A stretch of DNA of 64,000 nt from Pedobacter sp. MC2016-14 (GTDB taxonomy: Bacteria; Bacteroidota; Bacteroidia; Sphingobacteriales; Sphingobacteriaceae). The notes below the pieces were generated by a model, which did not search any database, was not told where the DNA came from, and was given only the letters and a program-made list of their open reading frames with translations. The DNA lies in assembly GCF_020991475.1 (NCBI RefSeq), contig NZ_JAJMPA010000002.1, positions 186,001 through 250,000 of the forward strand, given 5' to 3'. Position numbers and translations under genes: made by a program. Positions 9,193 through 18,621 of the stretch are shown in pieces; positions within the stretch are counted from its first letter, which is position 1; the number at the start of each line of letters is the position of its first letter.

Positions 9193-10137
9193 ATGAAAAC
9201 ATATATTTTAGGTTTAGTTGTGCTTTGCACGATATTTACTTTAAATGCCTGCAAGAAATCAGAGGAAATTTTAACACCTTCTGATACTGTAGATACTTAC
9301 AGCGTGCCTCAGGGAAACAACGCTTTTGATCAAACAATTGTGAATTATTATCAGAAATACGGAACTTATATGTTATATAATTTTACAGAAAAAGATGCTT
9401 ATTGGACGCCTACCGCATGGACAAAACCGACCCAACCTGCGGCAAATGCCTTGTGGACTGCGGGAGCAGATATAGAAACTGCTGATCCAGCGTATATTCC
9501 TGCACAACTTGCGCTAATACAAAGTAAATGGTTCAGTTTTTACACGGATAAGTTTCTGAAAAAATTTCTACCTGTTAAAATTTTATTGTGTAAAAAGGTA
9601 GATTCTGTGTATAATGGATATGTATTTACGCCCACATTTATGGCGGTAAAAATGACCAAAAAAGTTGGGGCTTATTACAACTACGATAACATTAAGGTAA
9701 ATTATGGTGATGCCACTGTGAATAACATGACAGCAGCAGAGCAACGCACTTTTTTAACTAGCGTAAACATCACTTTTATTCAAAGTATCATAGCAAGAGG
9801 CTTAAGTACACCTACCGCTGAGTTTATCAATAGCGCAGACTATGTCACTGCCATGACCACTAATGCACAGTCTTTTAGTAGAGGTATCATTATGGGATAT
9901 TATGGTGCTAATGCGCAAGCCGACTGGAATGCCTACATCACAGCAATGGTTACTTTTTCTACTGTGAACATGAATACTTCTACACCAAACTACGATTTAA
10001 CAGGTGCTGGGATACTCAACGTTACGAAAGACACCAATGGCCAAATCAGGAAACGCTATAATATAGTTAGAGATTACTTCATCAATGAGTACGGGGTAGA
10101 TCTGCAATTGATAGGTAACGCTACCAAAGGTATATAG
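9193..10137 (+). CDS. Lipoprotein resembling SusCD-linked zinc metallohydrolases, without HExxH
   Basis: A 314-residue lipoprotein (lipobox 'FTLNAC', Cys at residue 20). The start 'IVNYYQKYGTYMLYNFTEKD' resembles the substrate import-associated metallohydrolase lipoproteins (the LP_HExxH_w_tonB / Peptidase_Mx1 type), which typically sit next to susC and susD. Where those carry HEFAHILHQ-like residues ahead of a 'P.EF..I....Y' stretch, this protein reads 'NITFIQSIIARG' (residues 192-203) before 'TPTAEFINSADYV'. The zinc-binding histidines and catalytic glutamate are therefore absent. It is probably a binding protein derived from a protease. The family assignment is from memory of motifs and is moderate. 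Confidence 0.6.
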   Translation: MKTYILGLVVLCTIFTLNACKKSEEILTPSDTVDTYSVPQGNNAFDQTIVNYYQKYGTYMLYNFTEKDAYWTPTAWTKPTQPAANALWTAGADIETADPAYIPAQLALIQSKWFSFYTDKFLKKFLPVKILLCKKVDSVYNGYVFTPTFMAVKMTKKVGAYYNYDNIKVNYGDATVNNMTAAEQRTFLTSVNITFIQSIIARGLSTPTAEFINSADYVTAMTTNAQSFSRGIIMGYYGANAQADWNAYITAMVTFSTVNMNTSTPNYDLTGAGILNVTKDTNGQIRKRYNIVRDYFINEYGVDLQLIGNATKGI

Positions 10138-10162
10138 GGACTTAATACATACTAACACACAA

Positions 10163-12607
10163 ATGAAACCTATAAAAACAGTGTTCCTCAGCCTCGGGCT
10201 GATGGTTACAGGAATTGTATGCGCGTATGCACAAACAGAAACAAAGGTGCCGGCTATCGGCACCTTTGTTAAACCTGCCGCCAAACAGTATAAAGGGATG
10301 TTTAATATCCTGGTACAAGACGATAAATATTTCATAGAAATTCCAGATCAATTGCTTGGTCGTGATATTCTTACCAGCATTACCATCATCAGCGGTTCGG
10401 CGCAGCGTATGCGTAACCCTGCAATGCGCTATGGTTTTGCAGGAGATGCGGTAAATGACCGCGTAATCCGTTTTAATAAGGGTATCAATGGGAAAATGAA
10501 CCTCATTGCTCCAGAATTTGTACAAGCAACTGATACGGGTAGTATGTACTTTAATGCGGTCAAAACGAATTTAGTACCCAGCCTCCTTGCTTTTGATATC
10601 GTGGCAACCGGAACTTCGAGTTCTCTTATTGACATTACCAACCTCTTTGCCGGCGACAACGATTTATTCTCTTTAAAGGGAGCTGCCGTGGAACTGAAAT
10701 TAGGTTCATTTGAACCTCAGAAGTCTAAGCTACTTGGCGTAAGTGCTTTTGAAAATAACATCGTTTTTCGCTCCATTAAAAGTTATGGCGAAGGTGCCCC
10801 AGCGCAAGGGCCACCTGCTGCACCTGGTGCAGCACCAAAAAAGCAAGAAACTAACCCAACGATGTGGGAGGTTGGATCCTCCTGGTTTTTATTGCCAAAG
10901 GTGCCAATGGCTCAGCGTTACGCAGATAAAAGAATAGGTTATTTTTTAACGGGCCTAAAAAATTATGATACAAACCCCGAAAGAAATGAGTTTTTAACCT
11001 TTGCCAACAGATGGCGAATTGAACCTAAACCGGAAGATCTGCAGAAATTCAAAAACGGCGAACTGGTTGAACCTGCAAAACCGATCGTATTTTACATTGA
11101 TCGCAATACCCCGGCATACCTTATCCCCTACATGATTGAAGGGGTAAACGCCTGGCGCAAAAGTTTTGAAAAGATAGGCTTTAAAAATGCTATTACCGGC
11201 AAGCTTGCCCCAACTGCTGCAGAAGATCCGGATTATACCATGGAGGATGCCAGGTACTCTTACATTTCTTATAAGCCTTCTGAAATGGCCAATGCTTACG
11301 GACCGCAAATTGTAGACCCCCGCTCTGGTGAAATTCTCTCTTCTCACATTGCGGTGTTCCACAACATTCAGGAACTCCTGCAACGCTGGTATTTCTCCAT
11401 GTGCGCCACAACAGACCCTGCTGCAAGAAAAATCCCCATGGACAAGGCGCTGATGGGAACACTTATTAAAAACGTGATTACCCATGAGGTAGGGCATACC
11501 ATTGGCTTGAGGCACAATTTTGCAGGCAGCTCATCCTACCCGGTTGATAGCTTACGCAATAGAGATTTTATCCGTAAAAATAGCTTCGGTCCATCTGTAA
11601 TGGATTATATGCGTTTTAATTACGCCGCGCAGCCAGAGGATAAAATGTCTCCAACAGACTTGCTGCCCGTTATTGGTGTATACGATGATTATGCGATTGA
11701 ATGGGGCTATAAATACATGCCCGAAATGGATTCAAAAGCTGTGGCAGACTACCTTACTTCCTGGGTTTCCGAAAAAAGAAAAGACCCACGTTTTTTTTAC
11801 TTTGAGGAGGGCGACTTTTTTGATCCAAGGGTGCAGAGCGAAGACATTGGAGACAACAATATGAAAGCCAATGCCCTTGGTGTAGAAAACCTTAAAAAAA
11901 TTATGGCCAACCTCAATAAATGGGGAGAAGGCGATGATCATGAGTATTTAACCCTCCGGTCAATGTACCGCGCCGTTCAGGGCCGTTATTATCAATACCT
12001 GCAACACGTAGCTAAAAACATAGGTGGTGTATTTACTGATAATGCATTGCGTACAGAGCATAAAAGTAATTTCATTCCGGTTAGCCGGGCGCAGCAAAAG
12101 GAAGCACTGGCCTATTTAGCTGCCTACATGTTAACAGAGCCTAAATGGTTGTATCCTGAAGATATTATGGCAAAAACAAGGTTTAGCTTTGATAGCGATG
12201 TAGAAGCCAGTTATGGTGATCTGCTAGGCAGGTTGTTCTCTAAATATTCCGCATTGTCAAGGGTAGAGAATATTGAGGGTAATAGTGAATATACGGCTGC
12301 CGAATTTTTAACTGATTTGCATCAGTTGATTTTTAAAGGTATGGAAGATGGAAAGCCTATATCCCGCTACAACAGAATGCTGCAACGCTCTTTTCTTAAT
12401 ACAGTACTTAGGCATGTTGATAGTCCGGGCACGTTTCCTAATAATGTAGACTTAAAAATGACGGAGCTGCTAAAAATTACAGCAGCACAAGCTGAAGCAG
12501 GTGCAGCACTGCAAACCGACTTCATTTCAAAAAGCCACCTAACCGCTATTGCAAACATGATTAAGGTTTGGCGTACCGGAAGAAACGATGCATATCTAAC
12601 TAAATAA
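10163..12607 (+). CDS. Zinc-dependent metalloprotease, metzincin-like (DUF5117/DUF5118 type)
   Basis: An 814-residue secreted protease. A signal peptide (1-24, ending 'GIVCAYAQ') is followed by two beta-rich domains like DUF5118 and DUF5117 and a catalytic domain. The zinc motif HEVGHTIGLRH places ligands at His441, His445 and His451 with Glu442 as catalytic base. A Met-turn follows at 'SVMDYM' (Met480). All expected active-site residues are present. It lies 25 bases after the lipoprotein gene and 10 before its own paralogue. A perfect 13-bp inverted repeat lies in its early coding sequence (10240-10270). Confidence 0.9.
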   Translation: MKPIKTVFLSLGLMVTGIVCAYAQTETKVPAIGTFVKPAAKQYKGMFNILVQDDKYFIEIPDQLLGRDILTSITIISGSAQRMRNPAMRYGFAGDAVNDRVIRFNKGINGKMNLIAPEFVQATDTGSMYFNAVKTNLVPSLLAFDIVATGTSSSLIDITNLFAGDNDLFSLKGAAVELKLGSFEPQKSKLLGVSAFENNIVFRSIKSYGEGAPAQGPPAAPGAAPKKQETNPTMWEVGSSWFLLPKVPMAQRYADKRIGYFLTGLKNYDTNPERNEFLTFANRWRIEPKPEDLQKFKNGELVEPAKPIVFYIDRNTPAYLIPYMIEGVNAWRKSFEKIGFKNAITGKLAPTAAEDPDYTMEDARYSYISYKPSEMANAYGPQIVDPRSGEILSSHIAVFHNIQELLQRWYFSMCATTDPAARKIPMDKALMGTLIKNVITHEVGHTIGLRHNFAGSSSYPVDSLRNRDFIRKNSFGPSVMDYMRFNYAAQPEDKMSPTDLLPVIGVYDDYAIEWGYKYMPEMDSKAVADYLTSWVSEKRKDPRFFYFEEGDFFDPRVQSEDIGDNNMKANALGVENLKKIMANLNKWGEGDDHEYLTLRSMYRAVQGRYYQYLQHVAKNIGGVFTDNALRTEHKSNFIPVSRAQQKEALAYLAAYMLTEPKWLYPEDIMAKTRFSFDSDVEASYGDLLGRLFSKYSALSRVENIEGNSEYTAAEFLTDLHQLIFKGMEDGKPISRYNRMLQRSFLNTVLRHVDSPGTFPNNVDLKMTELLKITAAQAEAGAALQTDFISKSHLTAIANMIKVWRTGRNDAYLTK
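10240..10270 (+). repeat. Perfect 13-bp inverted repeat inside the metalloprotease gene
   Basis: AACAAAGGTGCCG (10240-10252) is the exact reverse complement of 10258-10270, with a 5-nt loop GCTAT. It would form a strong hairpin about 80 nt after the start codon, over codons for the region just past the signal peptide. No T-run follows, so it is not an obvious terminator. Confidence 0.75.
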
Positions 12608-12617
12608 TGATAAATTG

Positions 12618-15047
12618 ATGAAATATATATATTATACCCTGTTTACCGCTTCTTTATTACTCAGCGGATCAGGAATACAGGCACAGGTAACCAGCAGCTC
12701 CTCTGCATCCCATAAGGCTAAGGCCGTAGCACCTGCGCCAATAACCGAAACTGATGCAACTAAGGATGAGCCAATGGCTTTTCAAAAGTTTTTTAAAAAA
12801 ACAATGGTTGTTACGCCAGGGGAGTTCACTGTTTACCAGGACGGCTCCAGATATTTCCTGGAAGTGCCCGCATCGGCATTAAATTCGGATCTTTTAATCA
12901 TTGGCGATATTGCCCGTGGATATAGCAATAACATTTCGCAATCCTCCGGTGTGATCCGTTTAAGTAAGGGAACGGGAAACAACCTTAATGTAACCAAAGA
13001 GGTTTATAAGGAGGCGGCATCCCCGGATTTTAACCAGGGGATTGAAGCGCTGGTTCAAAAATCTAACCTTGTTCCGGTGAGTTTTGTAATGCCTATAGAA
13101 GCTTTAGGAAAAATAAAAGGCAGTTACATTTTAAACATTACCAGGCATTTGCTGGAAAGTGGAGAGCTTTTCTCCTTTAAAGAGGTAAGCGGACTAAGTG
13201 GTTCTGATGCAGCACGCTCTGGTGTGCAAAAAGTAAGGGCTTCACAAAATGGTGTTGTGTTCAGTGTACTACGTACTCAAACTACACCTGGCTCTAGTTA
13301 CAATGGTAGCAAAGCGATAGATAAGGCTGTGGCTTACGTGCTTGAGCTCGTTATCCAGCGATTGCCTGCATCCCAAATGAAAGTGAGGGAAGCAGACCAG
13401 AGAATAGGTTTTGGAACAGTTAATTACAACGATTTTGGGAAAAGCCCTTACGGCGTAAAAAATGTAAAAGTAATTACAAAATGGAATCTTGGGGTTAAAG
13501 CGGCGGATCAAAAACGCTACTTTGCCGGTGAACTGGTTGAACCAGAAAAGCAGATCAAGATTTTTGTAGATCCTACTACGCCTGCGCTCTTTGTCCCTTA
13601 CATCAAAAAAGCTGTGCAGCAATGGAACGACGCCTTTAGCACAGCAGGATTTAAAAATGCACTGGTGGTGGTGATGGATCAAAACGACAGCTGGTTGTCT
13701 TCAGGAAAGATCCTTATTAAATGGGGCAATGCCTTAAATGGCATTGCCACCAATACCGTTACAGATCCCCGTACGGGAGAGATTCTTGCCGCGAAGATGA
13801 ATATTGATGTAAACGTGTGCGATGAATTACTGCCTTCTTATTTTGCTAAATGTGGGTTTAAAGACCCAAGGGTTATGAAAAACCTATACAATCCAGCCCT
13901 GCGCGGCGAAATTATGGAATGGAAGGTGGCAAAGGGTTTAGGGGAATTGCTGGGCATGACGCCTAACCTTCACGGCAGCGCCGCATACACCCCAAAACAG
14001 CTTAGATCTGGCACATGGTTAAAAGATCACGGCTTTACAGCTTCCGTAACAGACGATATGCAATTTAACTATGTGGTACAGCCAGAAGATAACATTGATG
14101 TTGCAGAGCTAATGCCACGTGTTGGTGCATACGATAAAATGGCGATTGGATGGGCATACCGCATATTCGCAGATCGCACAGCAGAAAAGAAAATGTTGGC
14201 CTCTTTGAAAATATCAAATGCTGAACTGCTCTTCCTGGACGAAAATAAAAACGATCCATCTACCAGAAAAGGCGACTTATCTTCTGATCTTCTGGAGGCT
14301 TCAGAATTGGGTATGAAGAACGTTCAGCGCTATTATCCACAAGTGGAAAAACTCACTTCAGCTATGGACGATAAAGACGAAGATTGGTCTAACTTCAAAC
14401 TGCTTTCTAAAGCTTTTCAAATTAGTTATCAATTGTATACAGATAATGTGGTCAGCTATATTGGAGGTGTTTCCGTACGTCCGGTGCTTAAGGGATATAA
14501 CGATACCGGTATAATATATACGTCAAAAAAAGATCAGCAAAAGGCAATGGCCTTACTAAATAATTGGTTCTTTAACGGTGCGCCTTCCTGGATGCAGAGT
14601 AAAAAGTTAAATCAGCTTAACTCAGAGTCTGAATCTTCAAAGATGGGCAATAGTACACAGGATGCCCTCAGGAAATTTATAAGTTCTGATGTGCTAAACA
14701 ACCTTATACAGGCAGAATATGCATTGGGTAAGGAAGCATATACAGTGAACGACCTGTTTACAGATCTTGATCATTATATTTTTAAGGATTTTAATACAAC
14801 CGATTCTGTGGATGCTTACCGGATGCTTATGCAAACCAATTTTATATATGATCTCTCTGTGGCAGTTGCTAAAAACAACATCACCGGTGGTTTAACTGAC
14901 TCTAACGAAGTGTTGCACCTCTATTTTATCAGGACTATGGAGCGCATTGGAAATCTTGCAGATAAACATCAGGACGCTTCGGCACGGGAGCATTACAGGG
15001 TAATGAAGCAAAAAATTCAACGGGATATGAACCAAAAACAGAACTAA
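12618..15047 (+). CDS. Catalytically degenerate paralogue of the zinc metalloprotease
   Basis: An 809-residue exported protein, colinear with the preceding gene product. It shares landmarks such as 'RYFAGELVEPEKQIKIFVD', 'TDPRTGEIL', 'DDMQFNYVVQPED' and 'LMPRVGAYDKMAIGWAY'. The zinc motif is gone: where the neighbour has HEVGHTIGLRH this one has KGLGELLGMTP (residues 439-449), so all three histidines and the glutamate are replaced. The Met-turn methionine becomes Thr or Asp depending on alignment. The frame is intact over 2.4 kb, so it is not a decaying pseudogene. It may act as a binding partner or chaperone for the active protease. The ATG at 12618 is preferred to a TTG one codon upstream. 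Confidence 0.88.
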   Translation: MKYIYYTLFTASLLLSGSGIQAQVTSSSSASHKAKAVAPAPITETDATKDEPMAFQKFFKKTMVVTPGEFTVYQDGSRYFLEVPASALNSDLLIIGDIARGYSNNISQSSGVIRLSKGTGNNLNVTKEVYKEAASPDFNQGIEALVQKSNLVPVSFVMPIEALGKIKGSYILNITRHLLESGELFSFKEVSGLSGSDAARSGVQKVRASQNGVVFSVLRTQTTPGSSYNGSKAIDKAVAYVLELVIQRLPASQMKVREADQRIGFGTVNYNDFGKSPYGVKNVKVITKWNLGVKAADQKRYFAGELVEPEKQIKIFVDPTTPALFVPYIKKAVQQWNDAFSTAGFKNALVVVMDQNDSWLSSGKILIKWGNALNGIATNTVTDPRTGEILAAKMNIDVNVCDELLPSYFAKCGFKDPRVMKNLYNPALRGEIMEWKVAKGLGELLGMTPNLHGSAAYTPKQLRSGTWLKDHGFTASVTDDMQFNYVVQPEDNIDVAELMPRVGAYDKMAIGWAYRIFADRTAEKKMLASLKISNAELLFLDENKNDPSTRKGDLSSDLLEASELGMKNVQRYYPQVEKLTSAMDDKDEDWSNFKLLSKAFQISYQLYTDNVVSYIGGVSVRPVLKGYNDTGIIYTSKKDQQKAMALLNNWFFNGAPSWMQSKKLNQLNSESESSKMGNSTQDALRKFISSDVLNNLIQAEYALGKEAYTVNDLFTDLDHYIFKDFNTTDSVDAYRMLMQTNFIYDLSVAVAKNNITGGLTDSNEVLHLYFIRTMERIGNLADKHQDASAREHYRVMKQKIQRDMNQKQN

Positions 15048-15053
15048 ATACGG

Positions 15054-16190
15054 ATGAAAAAACTATTGACAGGAATAATGTTCATGATGGCCACTGCCGG
15101 TTATGCACAAAATAGAAGCATCAATTTTAATACTACCTCCTTGCAGGAAGCTTTTAAGCTAGCCAAGGCGCAGCATAAAATGATTTTTACCGATTGTTAT
15201 ACAGAATGGTGTGTACCCTGCAAAGGAATGGAAAAGCTGGTGTTTACACAAGATAGCGTAGCAGATTTTTTTAATAGCCATTTTATCAATGTAAAAATGG
15301 ATATGGAAAAAGGAGAGGGGCCGGCTGCAATTAAAACCTATACTGTGGGCGCATTTCCAACCTATTTGTTATTTGATGAAAATGGCAAGCAGGTTTATAA
15401 GTTTGTAGGTGGTATGTCGGCTACTGAATTTATGGCGAAAATAAAGCTGGGTATGAAGGTAGACAATGAAGAAAGCCGGATGCTGGCAAGGTATGCTGCT
15501 GGAGAGCGCCAGCCAGACTTGATGAGAGAACTGATTCTGTTAAAAATCCGCCAGATGGAAATTGGAGTAGCAAAAAAGCTGAATGATGAACTGATGGATT
15601 TGCTTACACCTGCTCAGCGTGCCTTACCAGAAAACTGGGTACTATTTAAAGAGAACAGGTACGCTATGTATTTATCTAATGTAGATACCCGGAATTTTAA
15701 CTACCTGGTAGACCACTGGAGGGATTTTGCAGCGAACAACAACAAAGACTCCGTAGACCGTAAAATGTCATTGATCTTTAGAAAACTTGCAACTGAATCT
15801 TTAGAAGGTTATCACTTTAAAAAACAGCCTTATGTTAAAGCGCAGTTTGAACACTATAAAGAACAGATCAAAGCTACGGAGATGCCAGATAAAAACCAGT
15901 TATTGGTGTTGATTGAAATGGGACAAGCTGCGGGGGAGAAAAATCCGGAGAAAGTAACCGCACTGTTTGAAAAAAATATCCATACTTTTTCTGAAGACAA
16001 TCTGAGGATTACCTGGGGTTATGTATCTTATTGTGCTTCTATTCCGGGTTACAAATACCCAAGGGCTACTCAAATTGCAGATAAGGTGATCAAAAAAACA
16101 AAAAACCCTTACCTGGTTTCAACATGTGAGATGCTTAAAGCCAACCAGATCAGGGCAAATAAACCCATAAACGAAGCTCAAAATAAGTAG
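15054..16190 (+). CDS. Exported thioredoxin-family protein
   Basis: A 378-residue protein with signal peptide (1-18, 'MMATAGYAQ'). A thioredoxin-like domain at about 25-140 has the active site WCVPC (Cys53, Cys56), preceded by 'AQHKMIFTDCYTE', typical of the thioredoxin_7 / DUF255-like group, and a cis-proline in 'VGAFPTYLLFD'. The C-terminal 240 residues are helical and resemble no domain I know. It lies 6 bases after the pseudo-protease gene and 3 before the S9 peptidase gene, so it is in the same operon. Reducing disulfides in incoming protein substrates before proteolysis is a reasonable inference. Confidence 0.8.
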   Translation: MKKLLTGIMFMMATAGYAQNRSINFNTTSLQEAFKLAKAQHKMIFTDCYTEWCVPCKGMEKLVFTQDSVADFFNSHFINVKMDMEKGEGPAAIKTYTVGAFPTYLLFDENGKQVYKFVGGMSATEFMAKIKLGMKVDNEESRMLARYAAGERQPDLMRELILLKIRQMEIGVAKKLNDELMDLLTPAQRALPENWVLFKENRYAMYLSNVDTRNFNYLVDHWRDFAANNNKDSVDRKMSLIFRKLATESLEGYHFKKQPYVKAQFEHYKEQIKATEMPDKNQLLVLIEMGQAAGEKNPEKVTALFEKNIHTFSEDNLRITWGYVSYCASIPGYKYPRATQIADKVIKKTKNPYLVSTCEMLKANQIRANKPINEAQNK

Positions 16191-16193
16191 GGG

Positions 16194-18542
16194 ATGAACA
16201 GAAAATATAAGTTATTGTGGCTACTGTTAATTTTGCCCGCTTCTTTGTGGGCGCAAACGCCAGATTATGAAGCCGCCGAATATTTTGACGCCCCAAACCT
16301 GCAAAGGCAAATAGGTACTACGCAGGTTATCCCTTTTTTTCTGAAGAAAAGTAACAAGTTTTGGTTTAGCGCTAATGGCCCGGCAGCAGGTGGACTTCCC
16401 CCGCATCGCCCGATGAAGGGGCAGAAGATCGACATTGGCAATGATGCCGATGAGCGGGTTACAACTGATTATGGAATAAATGCCACGTCTCCACCTTCAT
16501 TGAATGTTTTTAGCCTGGATAAGGATAATTATTATTTGGTTGATCCCGACAAAAAGCAGAAAATTGTTTTGTTTGACAAGGTGGCCATTGCTCAGAAGCT
16601 GCAGGAATTAACAAAGGGAGAGCCAAGTCGTACTTCGGTAACCTACAGTCCCCAGTTTTCAAATGATGAAAAAACCGTGCAGGTAGGATATAACGGTGAG
16701 ACTTACGACTATAACTATACTACAAAGACACTGCTGAAGCAGGTAAAAAAGGGGCCTCAGAAATTTCCTGTTTACCATACTGGTACCATATCGCCAGATA
16801 AAAAATGGCTGTTGTATTCTCGTCATCATAATTTATACATTAAGGGGGTTAATACGGATACCGCAGAGCGCGTACTGGCTAATGATGGAGCTGAATACCA
16901 TTCTTTTTCCATCAATGAGTTGGATAAATATGCTGGCGTTAACGGATCTACAGATGCAGTTTGGACTCCTGATTCTAAATCATTCTATGTGCTTCGTAAA
17001 GATACACGGAAGGTGCAGACGCTGTCTGTGTTCAATTCTGCAAGCAATTTCGGCAGGCCTTACCTAACTACCTATAAATATGAGCTGCCCGGTGATGCAG
17101 ATGTTGCGCAATATGAGTTTTACGTGGGCAATGCTGCGGCACATACGCTTAAAAAGGTAAACATCGACCGTTGGCCCGATCAGCAAGTAGAGGTGTTGCG
17201 CAACCAAACCAGCAATGGAGAAGTTTTTATACTGCGCAAGAAGAGAAGTCGTGACGAAATGGAACTTTGTGCGGTAGATTTAAATACAGGTGCTTTGCGT
17301 GTGGTGATCAATGAGGTTAGCAAACCTTTTATCAATATGGATATGTTCAATGTTTCTATTATTAACGGAGGCAAGGATATTTTATGGTGGAGCGACCGGA
17401 CAGGATGGGGACAATATTATCACTACGACAGAACTGGTCGTTTGCTAAATTCGGTTACACAAGGTGACTGGACTGCGGGTAAGATTGTAGCAACGGACAG
17501 TGCTAAGAAGGTTGTTTATTTTTATGGCTATGGCAAAGAAAAAGGGCGCAATCCCAACTATGCATTTTTATATAAAGTTGGTTTAGATGGTCGCAACCAA
17601 CAATTGCTGACCCCTGAAGATGCAACCCATGCCGTTTTTATGTCGCCAAATAAGAATTATTTTGTGGATTATTTTTCCAGGATAGACCTTGAACCGGTAA
17701 CCATTGTACGCAACACCGAAGGTAAATATATCCAGGAAGTATTGAAACCCGATTTTAGCAAACTGTATGCTTATGGATGGAAACAGCCGGAAATGTTTAC
17801 GGTAAAAGCTAAGGATGGGGTAACAGATCTTTACGGATTGATGTGGAAACCCTTTAACTTCGATCCCAATAAAAAATACCCTATCATTTCACAAGTGTAT
17901 CCCGGGCCTTTTATAGAAACCGTATGGAATGAATTTACAGTGACTGACCGATACAACAATACCTCATTGGCTCAAACGGGTTTTGTAGTTGTGGTGATGG
18001 GCCATAGGGGCAGTTCGCCTTACCGCAATGCAGCCTATTATAAGTTTGGTTATGGCAATTTGAGGGACTATGCCTTGGAGGATGATAAATATGGCTTGGA
18101 GCAGCTGGCCGCACGTTATAACTTCATCGATTTAAATAGGGTTGGGATCTTTGGTCACTCAGGAGGGGGCATGATGTCCACAGCCGCATTATGTACTTAC
18201 CCGGGTTTTTATAAGGTTGCTGTGTCTTCTTCAGGGAATCATGACAATACTATTTATAACCGAACATGGGGCGAAACCTACAATGGTTACGGTAAAAAGA
18301 TTGATGTAAACCAAAGTCTGGCCAAAAACCTAAGGGGGCATTTGATGCTGGTTACAGGTGAGTCTGATCAAAATGTTAACCCTGCAGGTACGTATAGAAT
18401 GGTAGATGCGCTGATTAAGGCAGATAAAGATTTTGATTTATTGGTGTTGCCCGGGCAAAGTCATACTTATGAAGAACCTTACAAGACGTATTTTCAAAGG
18501 CGCTTAAGGCAGTATTTTGCAAAGTATTTGATGGAAAAATAA
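16194..18542 (+). CDS. Dipeptidyl-peptidase IV-like S9 family serine peptidase
   Basis: A 782-residue exported peptidase with signal peptide 'LLILPASLWAQ'. An N-terminal beta-propeller (about 45-520) matches DPP-IV, with 'SPDKKWLLYSRHHNLYIKG', 'WTPDSKSFYVLR' and 'DILWWSDRTGWGQYYHYD'. The C-terminal alpha/beta-hydrolase has the nucleophile in GHSGGG (Ser656), Asp725 in 'GESDQN' and His757 in 'GQSHTY', a complete triad. Such enzymes release dipeptides from N-termini, usually after proline. It is the last gene of the locus, giving endoprotease, reductase and exopeptidase in one operon. Exact specificity cannot be read here. Confidence 0.92.
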   Translation: MNRKYKLLWLLLILPASLWAQTPDYEAAEYFDAPNLQRQIGTTQVIPFFLKKSNKFWFSANGPAAGGLPPHRPMKGQKIDIGNDADERVTTDYGINATSPPSLNVFSLDKDNYYLVDPDKKQKIVLFDKVAIAQKLQELTKGEPSRTSVTYSPQFSNDEKTVQVGYNGETYDYNYTTKTLLKQVKKGPQKFPVYHTGTISPDKKWLLYSRHHNLYIKGVNTDTAERVLANDGAEYHSFSINELDKYAGVNGSTDAVWTPDSKSFYVLRKDTRKVQTLSVFNSASNFGRPYLTTYKYELPGDADVAQYEFYVGNAAAHTLKKVNIDRWPDQQVEVLRNQTSNGEVFILRKKRSRDEMELCAVDLNTGALRVVINEVSKPFINMDMFNVSIINGGKDILWWSDRTGWGQYYHYDRTGRLLNSVTQGDWTAGKIVATDSAKKVVYFYGYGKEKGRNPNYAFLYKVGLDGRNQQLLTPEDATHAVFMSPNKNYFVDYFSRIDLEPVTIVRNTEGKYIQEVLKPDFSKLYAYGWKQPEMFTVKAKDGVTDLYGLMWKPFNFDPNKKYPIISQVYPGPFIETVWNEFTVTDRYNNTSLAQTGFVVVVMGHRGSSPYRNAAYYKFGYGNLRDYALEDDKYGLEQLAARYNFIDLNRVGIFGHSGGGMMSTAALCTYPGFYKVAVSSSGNHDNTIYNRTWGETYNGYGKKIDVNQSLAKNLRGHLMLVTGESDQNVNPAGTYRMVDALIKADKDFDLLVLPGQSHTYEEPYKTYFQRRLRQYFAKYLMEK

Positions 18543-18621
18543 ATTTCATAGGCAGTAGTAATAAATTTTTCCGAAAACTAATCGTTATGAGGCCTGTTGT
18601 AAATACATAAAATCTACAACT

